Source: Agapanthus africanus (taxonomy: Eukaryota; Streptophyta; Magnoliopsida; Asparagales; Amaryllidaceae). From it: 64,000 nt of DNA. The notes below the pieces were generated by a model, which was given only the letters and a program-made list of their open reading frames with translations, was not told the DNA's origin and did not search any database. The stretch's first letter is position 1; each line of letters opens with the position of its first letter. The DNA lies in NCBI GenBank assembly GCA_030015575.1, contig CM057339.1:775636809-775700808 (forward strand). The letters run 5' to 3'. Of this stretch, positions 45,786 to 57,265 are shown piece by piece. Made by a program: the position numbers and the translations under genes.

Positions 45786-48700
45786 TGTAATACCCAGTTT
45801 CGTTGTAAATATTTTCCGTATTTATGAATAAATATTTTCCTCAAAATTTTCCTATTAAAAATTCATTTTTCCTTTTCCCACTAATTTTCATTTTATTTCA
45901 TATATTTTTCTATTAATCTCCTAATTATTTTTACCCTAATCCTAACCTAAACCCAACCCGGCCCATTCTTTCACTCTCTTTTTTATTTTTCTTCTCTCCG
46001 TGGCCTGGCCTGGCCCGTTAACCCGAACCCTAAACTACCCACATCTTATACCAGCCTCGACCCGACCGGACCGACCCGACCCGACTCCCCGGCCTTTTTC
46101 TCCTTCTCCCACTCTTTCGTTTCTCGCCTTTTCTCGCAACGCCCCCTCCCCCTCCCCCCGCGACCTCCGCAGCGCCTCCCCCTCTCTCCTCTCTCGCCAA
46201 CTACCCCCGAGATCCCCGCCCTCGCTTGCCTCACCTCCTTCTCAACAACCGACCCCTTTCTTTTTCGCAAGCCCTGTGTTTCCTTCTTCCTCGCAATCCC
46301 CTCGGGATCTGCGTCTCCCACGACCGAGCCCTCATCGCCAATGTTCCCCCTGCGATCTGTATCCATCTCCAGATAACGCTCTCCATCTCTCTAACCTCCT
46401 CACTCCCTCCTCTCCACCTTTCTCTAACTCTCCCCTTACCTTGCCACCGTCGGCCACCATGCTGCCACCATCACCGTAAAAGACCCTAACAACCCTCACC
46501 ACCATTGACTTCTCCTTTTTTCCTCTCTAACACATCCAACCGTCGACCCCTTGCTGAGACCCCACTGTTGTCGGCGCCACCATCTCTCTCATCTCGAGAT
46601 CCCATCTCCAGCCCATAGCCGCACCCATCCTTCTCCTTCAAACAACCAACCACCCTAACTTGCAACCCTTCTCACCGCTGCCTTCATCATCTTCGACTCC
46701 ATCGTCTTCACCCTCTGCAAATCGAGATTCATGAAACCACGACCCCATCGCCATCGTCTTGCGTCCATAACCGCCGAACACCCAACCCCTCAAGTACCGC
46801 GACAGCAACCCTTGACACCAACAGCCGCAACCATCTCCTTCACCATCAACCCCCAACCTCCTCAAAACCCATCTTCATCTCCCCCGACCCTTTCATCTCC
46901 TCGCCTAGCCCTAGCCAATGAGCTCGAGCCGCCAGCTTCCCCTGCACCTCACCTCCACCACCGAGCTCAACGACCCACCAACTCCCCGACGAGCTTAGTG
47001 CCACCACCAGCATCTGCTCCGAGCTCCAGCCCACTGTCCAAGCCTCCCCTATACTGCCTCCGACCGAGCCTCTCGTCACCGACTACGCCGGCGACCTCAC
47101 TATCTGAACCGCCGCCGATCACTTTCCCGCCAGCTGAAGATTCTCGGCTTCGCCACCGACACCAGCAACTCCCCGACCCCTCATATCCACGCCAAGCTCT
47201 AATCGAGGCCGCGCCAAGCTCGAGCCAAGGCCAAACTTGCCGTGTTGCCGTGTCGTGCCTAGCCGTGCAGGAGTCGAGCTCATGATATCCGTCGTCGTGA
47301 GCGTTGCCAGGCAAGTGAACCCATTCACTTGTTTTCATGCTATAGTAGGGACATTTTATGTATAAATACAACGCTTTTAATACTAACTGAACCGAAATTG
47401 AAACTCTAGTGTAAATCATCCATTAATGTTTGCGGAACATGTAGCCAATGAATTTTATACATGATGACGAACAACATATTGAAAATCGGCACCAATCGGA
47501 TAGTGTTTGACCACGGATTCGATACCCCCAAGTCGAGTATCGAAACAGACCAATGCGGCTCTCTTTAGGTCAATCATCGTCTTTATGTTTTGATGGCGGT
47601 ACCACTGATACTTATATTTGTTGAGTGATAGATGGCGACATATTAAAAGTTTCGTAGCAAAGAATGCAATTTCACACATAAAGTGACGCCCTTAGCGTCT
47701 ATACCGAAACTCTCGTTTTACCAAACACTGGACGCTGTTAAATTCATAAGTAATTCCAGAAAAATCCAATCGTAGCATGCCTGGGTTCGTTGCGAAGGGT
47801 ACGACATAATCTTTAACACGACTTATAGCTTTACAGTTAGATATATCCTCTGAACATCGAAAACAAAGAACTTATCTGGCCTTGGATTACAGTTCAGAGC
47901 AGGAACTTACCCCTTGACATGCTTTTATACACCTGAAACCTTAATGTTTAATTGTGATAGTATGCGGAGCTAATTATCGCTGCGTAGACAATTGTTTTAG
48001 CTTTCCCATGGTACCGTTTCACTAAATTCCAGTATCATTTGGTATCTAAATCATATTTTAAACGGATGACCTGTATGGCAGATTTCTGTCATTTCAGCTT
48101 GCACCCTTCATCAGTAATCTGACCATAACTTCTAAACCAAGATGATTATTGTTGATCCGCCTCCTGCGCTGTAAATTTAACTCATAGCCCTACAATTAGT
48201 TGAACAGTAGCGTCGTCTAATCATACTCCCAACAGAGAGTAAAATGTGTTACGAAATGGACTTCCAGTTCAGAAATTGGATTTCCAGCCGTGAACGCTTA
48301 AAATGGAATGACCTCAACTAACAAACCTGAAACCCGATTGACTCGAAACCAGTTTTGCTGTAGAAATAATTAAATATACTGCTTACCCTTTTTATATTGT
48401 TTTGCTTAATTATATACGTGTGATTTTATGTGATTTTAATCAACTGACATAGGTTGCTCATATGTATTCAGTAGTGCATTTACTATATCCTCATCATGTT
48501 GCATGACTGTCATACCCTTATAAATAGTGTTTATTTACATCGATAACCTAGTGACCGTATTACATTACCAAGTAATTGGATTGTGGAAAGTACGTTAGTG
48601 TAAAAGCGTGATTAAATAAGTGAAGTGACATATACGTGTACACAATCAGCGGAACCAGTTAATTATTGCATTGTCGACGCCTATGGGGGATATATAAGTA

Positions 48701-49615
48701 TAACTATAACTGGTATGAGATGGTTATGGAAGCACTTATATTAGTGTCATGGGTAAGACATCGAGCACTGTCCATTTATCTTGGATACTAGTCGAGATAT
48801 ACTTGATAGAGACCCTGTCTCCAGTTTCCGTGTAGACTTGTCATGGAGCGACTGGTATTTGGATTCATTGTCGGTATTTGATGTAGACCGCGGGGTGTGG
48901 GGTAGTTTGAGTGTGAGTTCGATCAATGGAATCTCAGGAGTCCCACTGCCGGCATATATAGTGATTTCGAGAGTTGTATGGATGATATTTCTGATTCTTA
49001 GCGAGCGTGATTCAGGCCCGTGTTCCTCTGCTCCTAAGGCCTACTCTTGGGTTGGGATACACCTGCGGTGGTTGACGCTCACACTTGAACTAACGATAGC
49101 TTTAATGACCCGGACATTGAGACTTGGAGACTGATTACCTTAATGACATGGACATTGCATTGATTACTGATCTAATACACTTGTTTTATCGTTACATGTA
49201 CCGGTTATTTCATGCTCGTGTCATTGCTCTATATTTATTGCTTTATGTTTATCATCATTGCACATGTTACATATTCATATATACTGCTATTGTGTCGCTC
49301 TGACGACCTGAGTATGCATGCTCAGAGTGAGAAGTGGATTTAGCTCGGATCAGGGCCTGCCTTATCTCGAGGATATTGCGGACATCTAAATCAGCGACGC
49401 CAGCGCTATCTTTCCCTTGATTTCTATCTGGTTAGTTTTGTATCTGTTTTAATAGAATTAATGACTGCATTTCTCATTACATGTGTTGTGATTACTGATT
49501 ACCATGTATTGCTAGCATCCGAAGTGTAACTACGACAGGATATTTCTCTGACCGTAGGAGTACGGCTGGCCTTGTCACCTCTCGTATTCTGTATTTTGGG
49601 AAGCGGGACGCGACA
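45786..49615 (+). repeat. 3' LTR of the SmD2-intron element
   Basis: Matches the 5' LTR throughout with scattered substitutions and small indels. Pro-rich open frames in 46000-47285 are not genes. Confidence 0.93.
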
Positions 49616-49751
49616 CTTTTGCTTGGTTCTTCATTAAATTATTCGATGTCATGTTTTCTTCCGGAGAATTTATCACGAATATGCACCTGATTTATTACTT
49701 CACATATATTCTAAGTCCTAATGCATGTTTTGTTGTGGATGCAGTGTATCA

Positions 49752-51532
49752 ATGGAGGACGGCGCCAACGTAAGTTCATCTTAACATGCTTATTGGTGTT
49801 CTTCTTGTTATGTTGTTTACTAATTTCCCTGACATGGCTTCTTCTTGAATACGAAAAAGCATGAGCATGCTCGTAGATAGAACTCATAAATTTTTGTGTC
49901 ATATACGTGTGGAGTCTAATTTAAATCCATGTTAAAGCTAAAATAGCAGAACCATAAAGTTTATGCATTTGGAAGACACAAACATCAGATGTACCTTTCT
50001 GCAAATGCTTAAATCCTTTATATCCAAATGACATGATTGGGTGATCCAACTATATTATTTAATTTCAATAATTGTCAAGCCTTTTTGAAATCCAAAGGCC
50101 TGGCATGATCTACTGTAAAATTGATATAATCTAATGGATTTGGATTATTCCTGATGTAGCATGCCATTATGACATATAACACACTTTCTTTTCAGCGTTC
50201 TAATATGTTCTGGACCATAGCCATGCCAATTTTTACTTTTTTTTTTTTACTTTGTGTCAATTATTTTCTTCTTAGCATAATACTTTTCATATTAGAGAAT
50301 AATTGCAAACTCAGCTTCACATGTGATTTTTAATGCACACTACTGTACTGAGTCTACAGACTTGAAAGGGTCTTAGCCAATCTGTGATGCCAATCCATAT
50401 ATGCCTTATTATATCGAATAAGCCTTTTAGACTTGTACACTTCCCATAATTTATTTTGGATTGATTTACGCTTAATCCACTGTATTCTCTTAATGGAATC
50501 TAGGTACCGATAACCGAATAGGAGTATTCAACCCTTGCCTCAATGTAGATGTTTGACATTAAACGAGAAAAAGCATGTTTCAATAACCAACGTGTGTTTA
50601 CAGCTACATTTGGTTCAATAGACCGATAAAAATAGCACATCATTATGGGTACATTTGTTCTGTTCTATAAATCCGCAATGGTCATTCCACGGCTGAATAC
50701 AAATGTTATTCCTTTTTGCTAATGCGACGCCCATGTTATTTATTTAATATCGACTCATGTTCCTAGACTCATCTAAATCTACCTGTGACAGGCTGGAAAG
50801 AAAGAGGAATTCAACACAGGCCCTCACTCTGTTTTTATGATGAGCGTAAAAAATTACACCCAGGTAATTGTTTCTAGTTAAACAATTGAGATATTGCAAA
50901 ATAAATTATATAAGTTACTCAAAATCTATCCAAAGCGAAACAAGTGATAGCAGCTCATGATGTCATTAGCTACTGATTGCTGAGTTAGAAAAACTTAACC
51001 CTTCAAACTTTTACTCTCGCAGCTTGGAGTCCGATCACATCCCCCCTTGATATCAAAGTACTACCAATGGATGAAGACTCTTTTTCATTTTGGTAAACCG
51101 TCATATATCGAGCACTTCAGTGATATATGTTATTTTCAAAAAAATAAAAATAAAAATCCCCTCTTCTAATTGATAATGGGAAGAAATTCTTCAGCATATA
51201 ACTTACGTCAGGTGCTGAACAATTGCCGGAACAACAAGAAGCTGCTTGTCTGTGGCAGGGCCTTTGATCGTCACAGCAACATGGTTCATGAAAATGTGAG
51301 GGAAATGTGGATCGAGGTAATCTTAAATCCAAATCTCGCTTGCTCTTATTAATAACAATAAATGACCTTATATTCGTCTCATGGTTAATTACAAGTATTT
51401 TTTTGTTGGTTGCAGATACCAAAGACTGGCAAGGGTAAAAAGAAAGCACTTCCTGTTAACAAAGATTGGTTCATTAGTAAGATGTTTCTTCGAGGGCATT
51501 CAGTTATTATTGTTCTCATAAATGCCAAGTGA
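49752..51532 (+). pseudogene. SmD2 copy 2: in frame but degenerate
   Basis: Exons 49752-49769 (MEDGAN), 50792-50863, 51212-51316 and 51416-51532 keep all splice sites and the frame (103 codons). Many changes fall on strongly conserved Sm positions: LSVL to HSVF, NNTQ to NYTQ, VLIN to [12 protein letters not shown] to [16 protein letters not shown] to [12 protein letters not shown] to MWIE, KDRF to KDWF, LRGDSV to LRGHSV, LRNPK to LINAK. In the family the Sm1 loop residues and the RGD/N turn of Sm2 form the RNA-contacting surface, so ring assembly or RNA binding should be impaired. I infer relaxed constraint; a dominant or altered role is possible but less likely. Confidence 0.85.
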
Positions 51533-51640
51533 TGAGAGATTATGACCTCTCTTTCAGAATTGAGGCCTGCAGTATAAATTTAACTTTTTTCCGAACTGGC
51601 ATATGCCCCCGTGCGCATAAGCACAGGTTAAGTTCAAGAT
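51533..51640 (+). other. 3' flank of SmD2 copy 2
   Basis: Homology to the 3'UTR of copy 1 stops near 51590, in the middle of that UTR. Unrelated sequence follows. Confidence 0.6.
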
Positions 51641-51699
51641 GTTACATTTCAGAGCAGGTATCAAGCATTATAAATTGTGGATTCTCTAATACAAAGTAT

Positions 51700-52075
51700 C
51701 ACAATATTACAATAATCTCTTGCCCCTACGGATATACCCGTAAGGACATAAAATTCCTCTCTAGGTCCAAAGGCCGCAGATGCAAGTCCTTATCCTGAAC
51801 ATGCCCCTACAAAGTAATAATTGCCCCTACATCTTAATCCGTAAGGATATTTATCTCTATGGATTATTCCGTAGAATCATAATCTTTATTTAATTTATCT
51901 GTTTATAAAATAAAATATTTGTTCCTACGGATTTATCCGTAGAGCTTGATAAATGTTCTTACGAATCTGTCTGTAAGGACAAGTTTTGCCCCTATTACCG
52001 AGTCCATAAAAACTTGTCCCTACGGATTAATCCGTAGGTGCGACAGTTGCCCCTACGGAGTAATCCGTAGGGACA
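51700..52075. repeat. Cluster of palindromic TACGGAT/ATCCGTA repeats
   Basis: About eight units pairing CCCTACGGAT with ATCCGTAGGG-like arms, for example near 51723-51743, 51926-51943, 52019-52038 and 52047-52070. The centre varies from TA to TTT. Resembles the subterminal repeats of plant CACTA-type or foldback transposons, but no terminal pair was found. Confidence 0.6.
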
Positions 52076-52600
52076 TTATATCGGGTTTGGCTTCTCGTTT
52101 TTTTCCCGCCTCTGCACAATAATATATATATCATATAACCAAATGCATAAATAGGCTTAAGGCTTAAGCTTAACCTGCCCAAGAACCGGTTTTAACTTGA
52201 TTTAAAATTATATGCGGGCCCAGCTAAAGTTTAAAAAAGCCCACATCCAAAACAATAAGGCTTAGGATTTGCTTTGGGTCTGCTGCTAGCGGCAGCCAAC
52301 GACTGTCGCAACATCCAGGGCTGTCACTGCAACTGCCGGTGATGCATGACAACTGCAGCCACCGCAGCAAATGCTGGCGATGGCGACACTACAGCCGCTA
52401 CAAGAAAACAGTGTATATAGGAACTTTTGCTAATGCCACAAAATCTTACTGCAGTGGCAAGAAAACATTAAAATTTATATAAAAAATTATATCTCCTTTC
52501 GTACATCTGAATTTTTTTGGGGGGAAATATAGTGTTGTATCACGAAAATACGAGATAAAGAAGCAATCTTGCTTTTCCACAAACTCTGCCTCTAGGCCCT
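52076..52600. other. Unassigned flank with a possible CACTA-like terminus
   Basis: CTACAAGAAAACAGTG at 52397-52413 resembles the common CACTACAAGAAAA transposon end, but a GC-rich insert separates CACTA from the rest and no partner end was seen. A GCA/GCC-rich patch lies at 52260-52400. Confidence 0.3.
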
Positions 52601-52619
52601 CTCCCCTTCCTCAATTTCG

Positions 52620-53143
52620 ATGGTGACCAGCCACCACCGACGACGTCTATCAACCTCCATCAACCAATGTATCGATCTCTCTCAGAATCTCGGCCACCAC
52701 CAGCACCTCCTACATCATCATCATCCTCACAGCCTCATTATCTCTTCTCTAACCCTAGCCCCAAATCTCTCCACCAAAGAAAATCTTGCTATAAAACCCT
52801 AACCAATATCCATCTGAATCTCTCTCCGATCTTGATAGAATTCCACCAGTAACATATCAATCAGCTCTCATGAAGCCCCACCAGGTACAATTCTCATCTT
52901 TTTACAATCAAATCAAAACATATTCTAGTTATATGTTAGTTTTATTATGTTTGTTCCCTAATTTTGCGTACTTATTAAAGAAAAATGGGTTTGGATGGGA
53001 AAACTTGTTATGTCTCACATATCATAAGATGTCATATAAATCCAAGTGTTTTGGAGAAGTTATAGAAGCTATGCGCTATCAGATTAAGAAATTAGATTAC
53101 GGAGAAGAACTTTTGTCAAGCTATGAAAAGGAGATCTCTAGGT
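52620..53143 (+). pseudogene. Possible exons of an unidentified gene
   Basis: A 5' part rich in Pro/Ser/His (52620-52852) precedes MKPHQ followed by GTACAA (52870-52886, possible donor). A further open stretch encodes MSYKSKCFGEVIEAMRYQIK followed by KLDYGEELLSSYEKEIS and a good donor AG-GTAAGC at 53141-53148. I do not recognise the protein. The second stretch looks like genuine helical coding sequence; no continuation was found. Confidence 0.25.
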
Positions 53144-53148
53144 AAGCA

Positions 53149-53829
53149 AATCAAATTTATAGTACATCGACTTGTTTCTGCTCCTCTCAGTATTTCCATT
53201 ATTTTTCTGGTATTTTGCTTTTTGGGGAACTACGTATTTGTAAAATTGAAGTGGTTAGATCTACTAATTTTTAATGTTTTCTTGAGCATGTGTTGTATAA
53301 CAGACCATCTTGACATCCAGTGAACATTTATTACATGTTCCATAGCCTTGTTCATCACAATGCATCACAACAAAAGATATTGCATCATATGTCGGTCCTA
53401 TATTTCATAAAATCCTTTCAAAGGAAAGAACAATTCGTTAATACCGTAATATACTAGCTTAAACTGCGTCACCGCCCGCTTTTCAAAGCTAAAGCTATTA
53501 GGTTATGAATTAACAATGTATATCAATCTAATTTAGAACTTAACATTCCTTGTCATGTAGGCTTGGAATATCTCCAGCTTTATTTTTGTACATACTAAAT
53601 GGTGATACAAAAATATACTAATTGTCAATAAAGAAATCTCTTGAATGCAGGGGCTTCGATACCAATTCACTTCTCCCAAAATCTTAAGCTATATTGGTTG
53701 TAGATTAACAATTAATTATATTAAGCTATTCAACTCTTAGCAACAATGCATTGTTTTTACCAATGAACTCCATTCCTTACATGGCAATCTTTTTTTAGTT
53801 ATAAAAACAAATGGATATAAAAACATTAC
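53149..53829. other. AT-rich sequence where the last eS25 exon would be expected
   Basis: Nothing matching the C-terminal third of eS25 is seen on the minus strand; no other gene. Confidence 0.5.
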
Positions 53830-54241
53830 CCTCAATCTTTTTGAGATCACAGAGGGAGTAATCTGCTTACACTTGGGGACGTCCGATACCATCTTATCGA
53901 AACTGGCCTGATCGAAAAGAACCGCATCGTTCACCTTCTCCTTTTGCTTTCCCTTGCTCCACTTCTGCAAACATAAGAAAGTAAAACCCTAATCACTTCA
54001 ATCCAAATCAAAACAGATAAAATTAGAGCTTAACCAAAGAAAAACCCTAACCCCAACAATAGATTACATCAAACCTTCTGCTTCTGCTTGCCGCCGCCGG
54101 ATTTGACGGGGTTTGAGGACGGAGGGGGGGCCTTCTCCTTCGGCGCCTGAATCACGAGTCAAAAGAAAAAAAGATTGCATTTTTAGAGGTGTGAAGATCA
54201 AAGCGCAGAGAGAGAGAGAGAGAGAGAGAGAGGAGTACCAT
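53830..54241 (-). pseudogene. RPS25: Ribosomal protein eS25 (RPS25), 3'-truncated
   Basis: Minus strand: the exon 1 coding part is only ATG (54239-54241), a donor follows at once; exon 2 54146-54075 (APKEKAPPPSSNPVKSGGGK then QKQK); exon 3 53964-53830 ([45 protein letters not shown]), then GTAATG. An intron directly after ATG is usual for plant RPS25. The product reaches residue 70 of about 108; the rest of the winged-helix region (normally beginning INGSLARRAI) was not found downstream. eS25 is a small-subunit ribosomal protein. The promoter side looks intact. Retention of the last intron would add an unrelated tail ending near 53737. Confidence 0.85.
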
Positions 54242-54340
54242 AATTGAAGGTGAAGATCAATAGGAAGGAGATGAGGCGATTTAATTCATGAACAACTGGG
54301 TTTTGGGGATTAGAGTAAGCAAAATCGCAAATTTTTAGGG

Positions 54341-54349
54341 CTTATATAT
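54341..54349 (-). promoter_or_regulatory. TATA box of the eS25 fragment
   Basis: ATATATAAG on the minus strand, about 100 bp before the ATG. CCCTAAAAAT follows. A (GA)n tract lies in intron 1 (54207-54232). Confidence 0.45.
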
Positions 54350-54411
54350 GAATTTAGGGGATTTTTTGTAATTGGCCTACCAAATCTCTGCTATTTGGAA
54401 AACACCCGTAA

Positions 54412-54835
54412 GGGCCTGTTTGGTTGTAGGATTAAGAAAGAATTGAATTGTGGAATCCAAAAATTTGAGAGGATTCCATGATTTTGTGTTTGGCTGTGCG
54501 ATTTGGATTCTTAGGATTCCTTTGTTTTTTATGGAGGGCTCACCACAAAGCAAGGATCCTTAAATCCGGATTTGCAAGGATTTGGCACTATTCATTGTAC
54601 TTTTAGATGGGATCCGGATACTTTATTTATTTAATAATCTTCTCTCTATCTATCTCTCAAAAATCCTCAAATCCAAATCACAACTTCTTTTGACCAACCA
54701 AACAAAAATTATAAGAATCTACAAATCCAATACTAAAAATCCAATACCAACCAAATAACAAATTGCCAAATCCAGAAATTTTCAACCGCACTAATTTGAA
54801 ATCCAAATTTCATAATCCTGCAACCAAACAGCCCC
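54412..54835. mobile_element. Foldback MITE (424 bp)
   Basis: Left end GGGCCTGTTTGGTTGTAGGA. The right end, reverse-complemented, is GGGGCTGTTTGGTTGCAGGA. Internal arms (ATTTGGATT, CAAATCC) also pair. No coding capacity. A clear target duplication is not visible, so the superfamily is left open. Confidence 0.7.
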
Positions 54836-55230
54836 TCTCTGTACTTTGAAAATGTCCCCTAAAATAGAAATGCCCCCTAAAATCCCTCTGTTGCTGAAAA
54901 GGACCCCTCACCAATCGTGCTCATGCAGCATAACTTCCTCTCCAAAATGAGAGGGTGCGGATTCGGATTCACATGGGGGTAAAAAACTAAAGCCCCAGTC
55001 ATAAAGATATAGGAATTTCTCATCTTTGCATGAATAGTTGGGTAGACAGCACAAATCATCCTTGCGGCACATATAGTTAAAATCTTGTTAGCAGAAAAAT
55101 ACATGGGGCGATACTTATATGGTAAATCCATATCAAACCTGATGTATGGATAAAATTAATCCCAACCATATTAGCCTTTAATTTCCTTCCCCAAGAATTG
55201 CATCCTATCACCTCTTCTCCGCCTGCCACC
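54836..55230. other. Intergenic, one unrecognised minus-strand ORF
   Basis: Minus frame 54877-55131 (84 codons) has a normal amino-acid mix (DLPYKYRPMYFSANKILTIC) and could be a decayed exon, but I recognise no family. Confidence 0.3.
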
Positions 55231-55234
55231 TCTG

Positions 55235-55346
55235 ACCGACCGCATCGTTTCCCTCGACCTCTCCTCCTCCAACCTCACCAGCCCCATCCCCTCCCTCCTC
55301 CATGCCCGTCTCTGCCTCCTCAACCTCTTCAACAACTTCCGCCCTC
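55235..55346 (+). pseudogene. LRR receptor-kinase-like fragment
   Basis: The plus frame reads RIVSLDLSSSNLTSPIPSLL then HARLCLLNLFNNF. This is one leucine-rich repeat of the plant RLK type (normally SLDLSSNLTGPIP and then LDLSNN). Only about 37 codons remain. Confidence 0.5.
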
Positions 55347-55941
55347 TCTTCGTAATCTCGTTAATGACGACCATCCTGTGATCGACGCGGGACGGTGTTA
55401 CATTGACGCCGTGAACGGGATCCGGATTGGGATCAAGAGAAAGAACATCAAAAAAAGATAAAAATTAATGGCTAATATGGTTGGGTTAATTTTGTCCATA
55501 CATAAGTTTTGGTGTGGATTTATCAAATAAAGTTTTGGCAATATCGCCACCCAAAATATATATTCCAAAGTTTAGACAAATCATCGGTTATTCATTTAAA
55601 GCTAATATACTAAATAGATGACTATCATGGGGTGTCAAACGGGTCGGGTCATAATCGGGTCTCGGGTCATCTTTGACTCGGCCAAAATCGGGTTTGGTTC
55701 TACATGGCCCATTTAATAATTGGGTTAGCTTTTTAAGACCCATACCCGACCTATTTAATATTCGAGTCGAGTCGATCCAACCTGTTTAATATTCGGGGGT
55801 CATAATCGAGTTACCCGACTCTACCTAAATTAATTTGTTGTTTTATGTATGAACAATACAAATTAACAATTACTAATTTGACACTTATGAAAATTTTTGT
55901 TGATAGTTAGAAAATACAACCCAGAAAAGCCAAAGAATAAG
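55347..55941. other. Intergenic with GGGTC-rich dispersed repeat
   Basis: 55630-55820 is rich in GGGTCGGGTCATAATCGGGT-like words and their complements. No gene. Ends at the 5' LTR of element D, with ATAAG as the adjacent 5 bp. Confidence 0.45.
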
Positions 55942-56675
55942 TGATGATGCTCAATATTGGCGACGCTTGGGATCAGGATACGTGGCAGATGGCATGTCCC
56001 GTAACCCGGAAGAAAGGGCCCACCAAGGCCGACCAGGCCTCTCCTGTACCCGACCTGCAAACACAAGCTAGCCCCCCTCGAGGCTCCCCGCAGATTGACC
56101 TCCTCGTCCCTTGTGCTCGACCCGAGCTGCCACAAGACCAAGACTCCTCGGCCTTCTCGCCCGTCCCCGAGCTCCCGGTCGGGGCTGTCTTCCTCGTCCT
56201 CCGACTAGCTCCACCGCTCACAGGCATAACCACCGCTCCGCGAATCTCGCCATGCGCGGATTCTCCGCCAGCAACATCCCACGTTCCACGCCTCCGCGAT
56301 CCCCATTAATGGGCGATCCGCTCTCTACGCGGGTGTGACGTGGGGAGCGTAACTGTCGGCGAGATTCTCGCGCCTGCTGCTGCGTGCCACCACCGCTATA
56401 TAAATCCTCATCACAGAGGGGTCAAGTAAACCATTTTTTGACTCATTTAGCCATTACGCTGCTTGGATCTTGCACTAACTTGATCGTCGGAGGGTCCTCG
56501 GTAGCATTAAACCACCCCGGGACTTCTTTGCAGGTACTTGGCGTCCAACTCCTCCAATCACCAAACCTCCTCAAAACCCATTGAGACCCACACTCAACAG
56601 GGGATCCCCTCCAGAATCCATCGGGAGATCGACGGAAGACAACATCTGAAGGAGATCTGAAAAGCATCTCCATCA
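55942..56675 (+). mobile_element. Element D: 5' LTR (734 bp)
   Basis: TGATGATGCTC to CATCTCCATCA. Same family as element C's LTR. TATA box CTATATAAA at 56396-56404. Followed at once by a primer binding site. Confidence 0.88.
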
Positions 56676-56677
56676 GT

Positions 56678-56695
56678 TGGCGCCGTCTGTTGGAA
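56678..56695 (+). other. Element D: primer binding site
   Basis: TGGCGCCGTCTGTTGGAA, two bases after the LTR. The TGGCGCC start is common in plant Ty3/gypsy elements. Confidence 0.75.
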
Positions 56696-56744
56696 CACAA
56701 ACTCCATAAAAAAAACAAAGTTGGCCTTCCGATCTCCGTCTACA

Positions 56745-57265
56745 TGGTAAGAGACCATCCTGAAGATTCGGGTACCAGCCTCCCCCTCCCTCTCACCGGA
56801 GGCGCGGATGAACCCCTACGGCGACCATCATCTACGCCCTCGCCAGCCGAATAGATCGGCTACAGTCCCTCGTGGAGGCGCTCGTCCGCGCCCAAACGGC
56901 CGGGCCTGGGCCCTACCTCGTCGCTCCTCCGCATCCTGAATGCTCTGCCCCCGTCGGCATGGCCGGCCACCGGTAGGCTGCGACTCCTGACCATGGATCT
57001 TACGGACCGATACTCCCTGAGGCCAGCTGGGCGCCTCATGGCTCCACCCTGAGGTCCGCCGCTAGAGCACCACGCTTCGAACCTCCTCGCGACCCTTGCC
57101 CCCCCTCCGAGGAGATGTCGGTCACCTCGCCTGCCTACAGGCATGGCCGGCACCCACTCCCCCGACGGGGTCGCACAGAAGGGGCTCGCCACGATGGCTC
57201 GAGAGCCACCGTGCCGGGGGATCTAAGGAACCTCATCGAGAGGAACCGGAGCCGTGCCCAGATGC
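56745..57265 (+). pseudogene. Element D: gag N-terminal remnant
   Basis: Starts near ATG 56745 (MVRDHPEDSGTSLPLPLTGG), then needs at least one frameshift to read RLQSLVEALVRAQTAGPGP. Further stops follow. The end (LRNLIERNRSRAQMQ) resembles the middle of Tat gag. At about 57265 the sequence switches to the antisense ORF: a deletion has removed the capsid core, knuckle, all of pol and the 3' end of aORF2. Confidence 0.7.

Larger units (their letters stand above)
39604..49615 (+). mobile_element. Non-autonomous chromovirus-like LTR element in the SmD2 copy 2 intron
   Basis: LTRs 39604-43457 (3854 bp) and 45786-49615 (3830 bp), both starting TGTAATACCC and ending in (G)ACA, around an internal region of only 2328 bp. 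Target duplication CTTTT (39599-39603 and 49616-49620). The empty site is preserved in SmD2 copy 1 near 34917 as GATTTCCTTTTGCTTGG, confirming the insertion. The internal region has a tRNA-Met PBS and a gag remnant but no pol. Comparing the first ~86 bases of the LTRs by eye shows four substitutions, so it is not a very recent insertion. Confidence 0.95.

Noticed and set aside
46000..47285. Pro/Ser-rich ORFs of 159 and 184 codons (and 39962-41134)
   Set aside because: C-rich low-complexity LTR sequence; the two LTR copies do not keep the frames equally open.
55198..55461. 87-codon Pro/Leu ORF near the LRR fragment
   Set aside because: A different frame of the same stretch reads as a leucine-rich repeat; this frame is low complexity.
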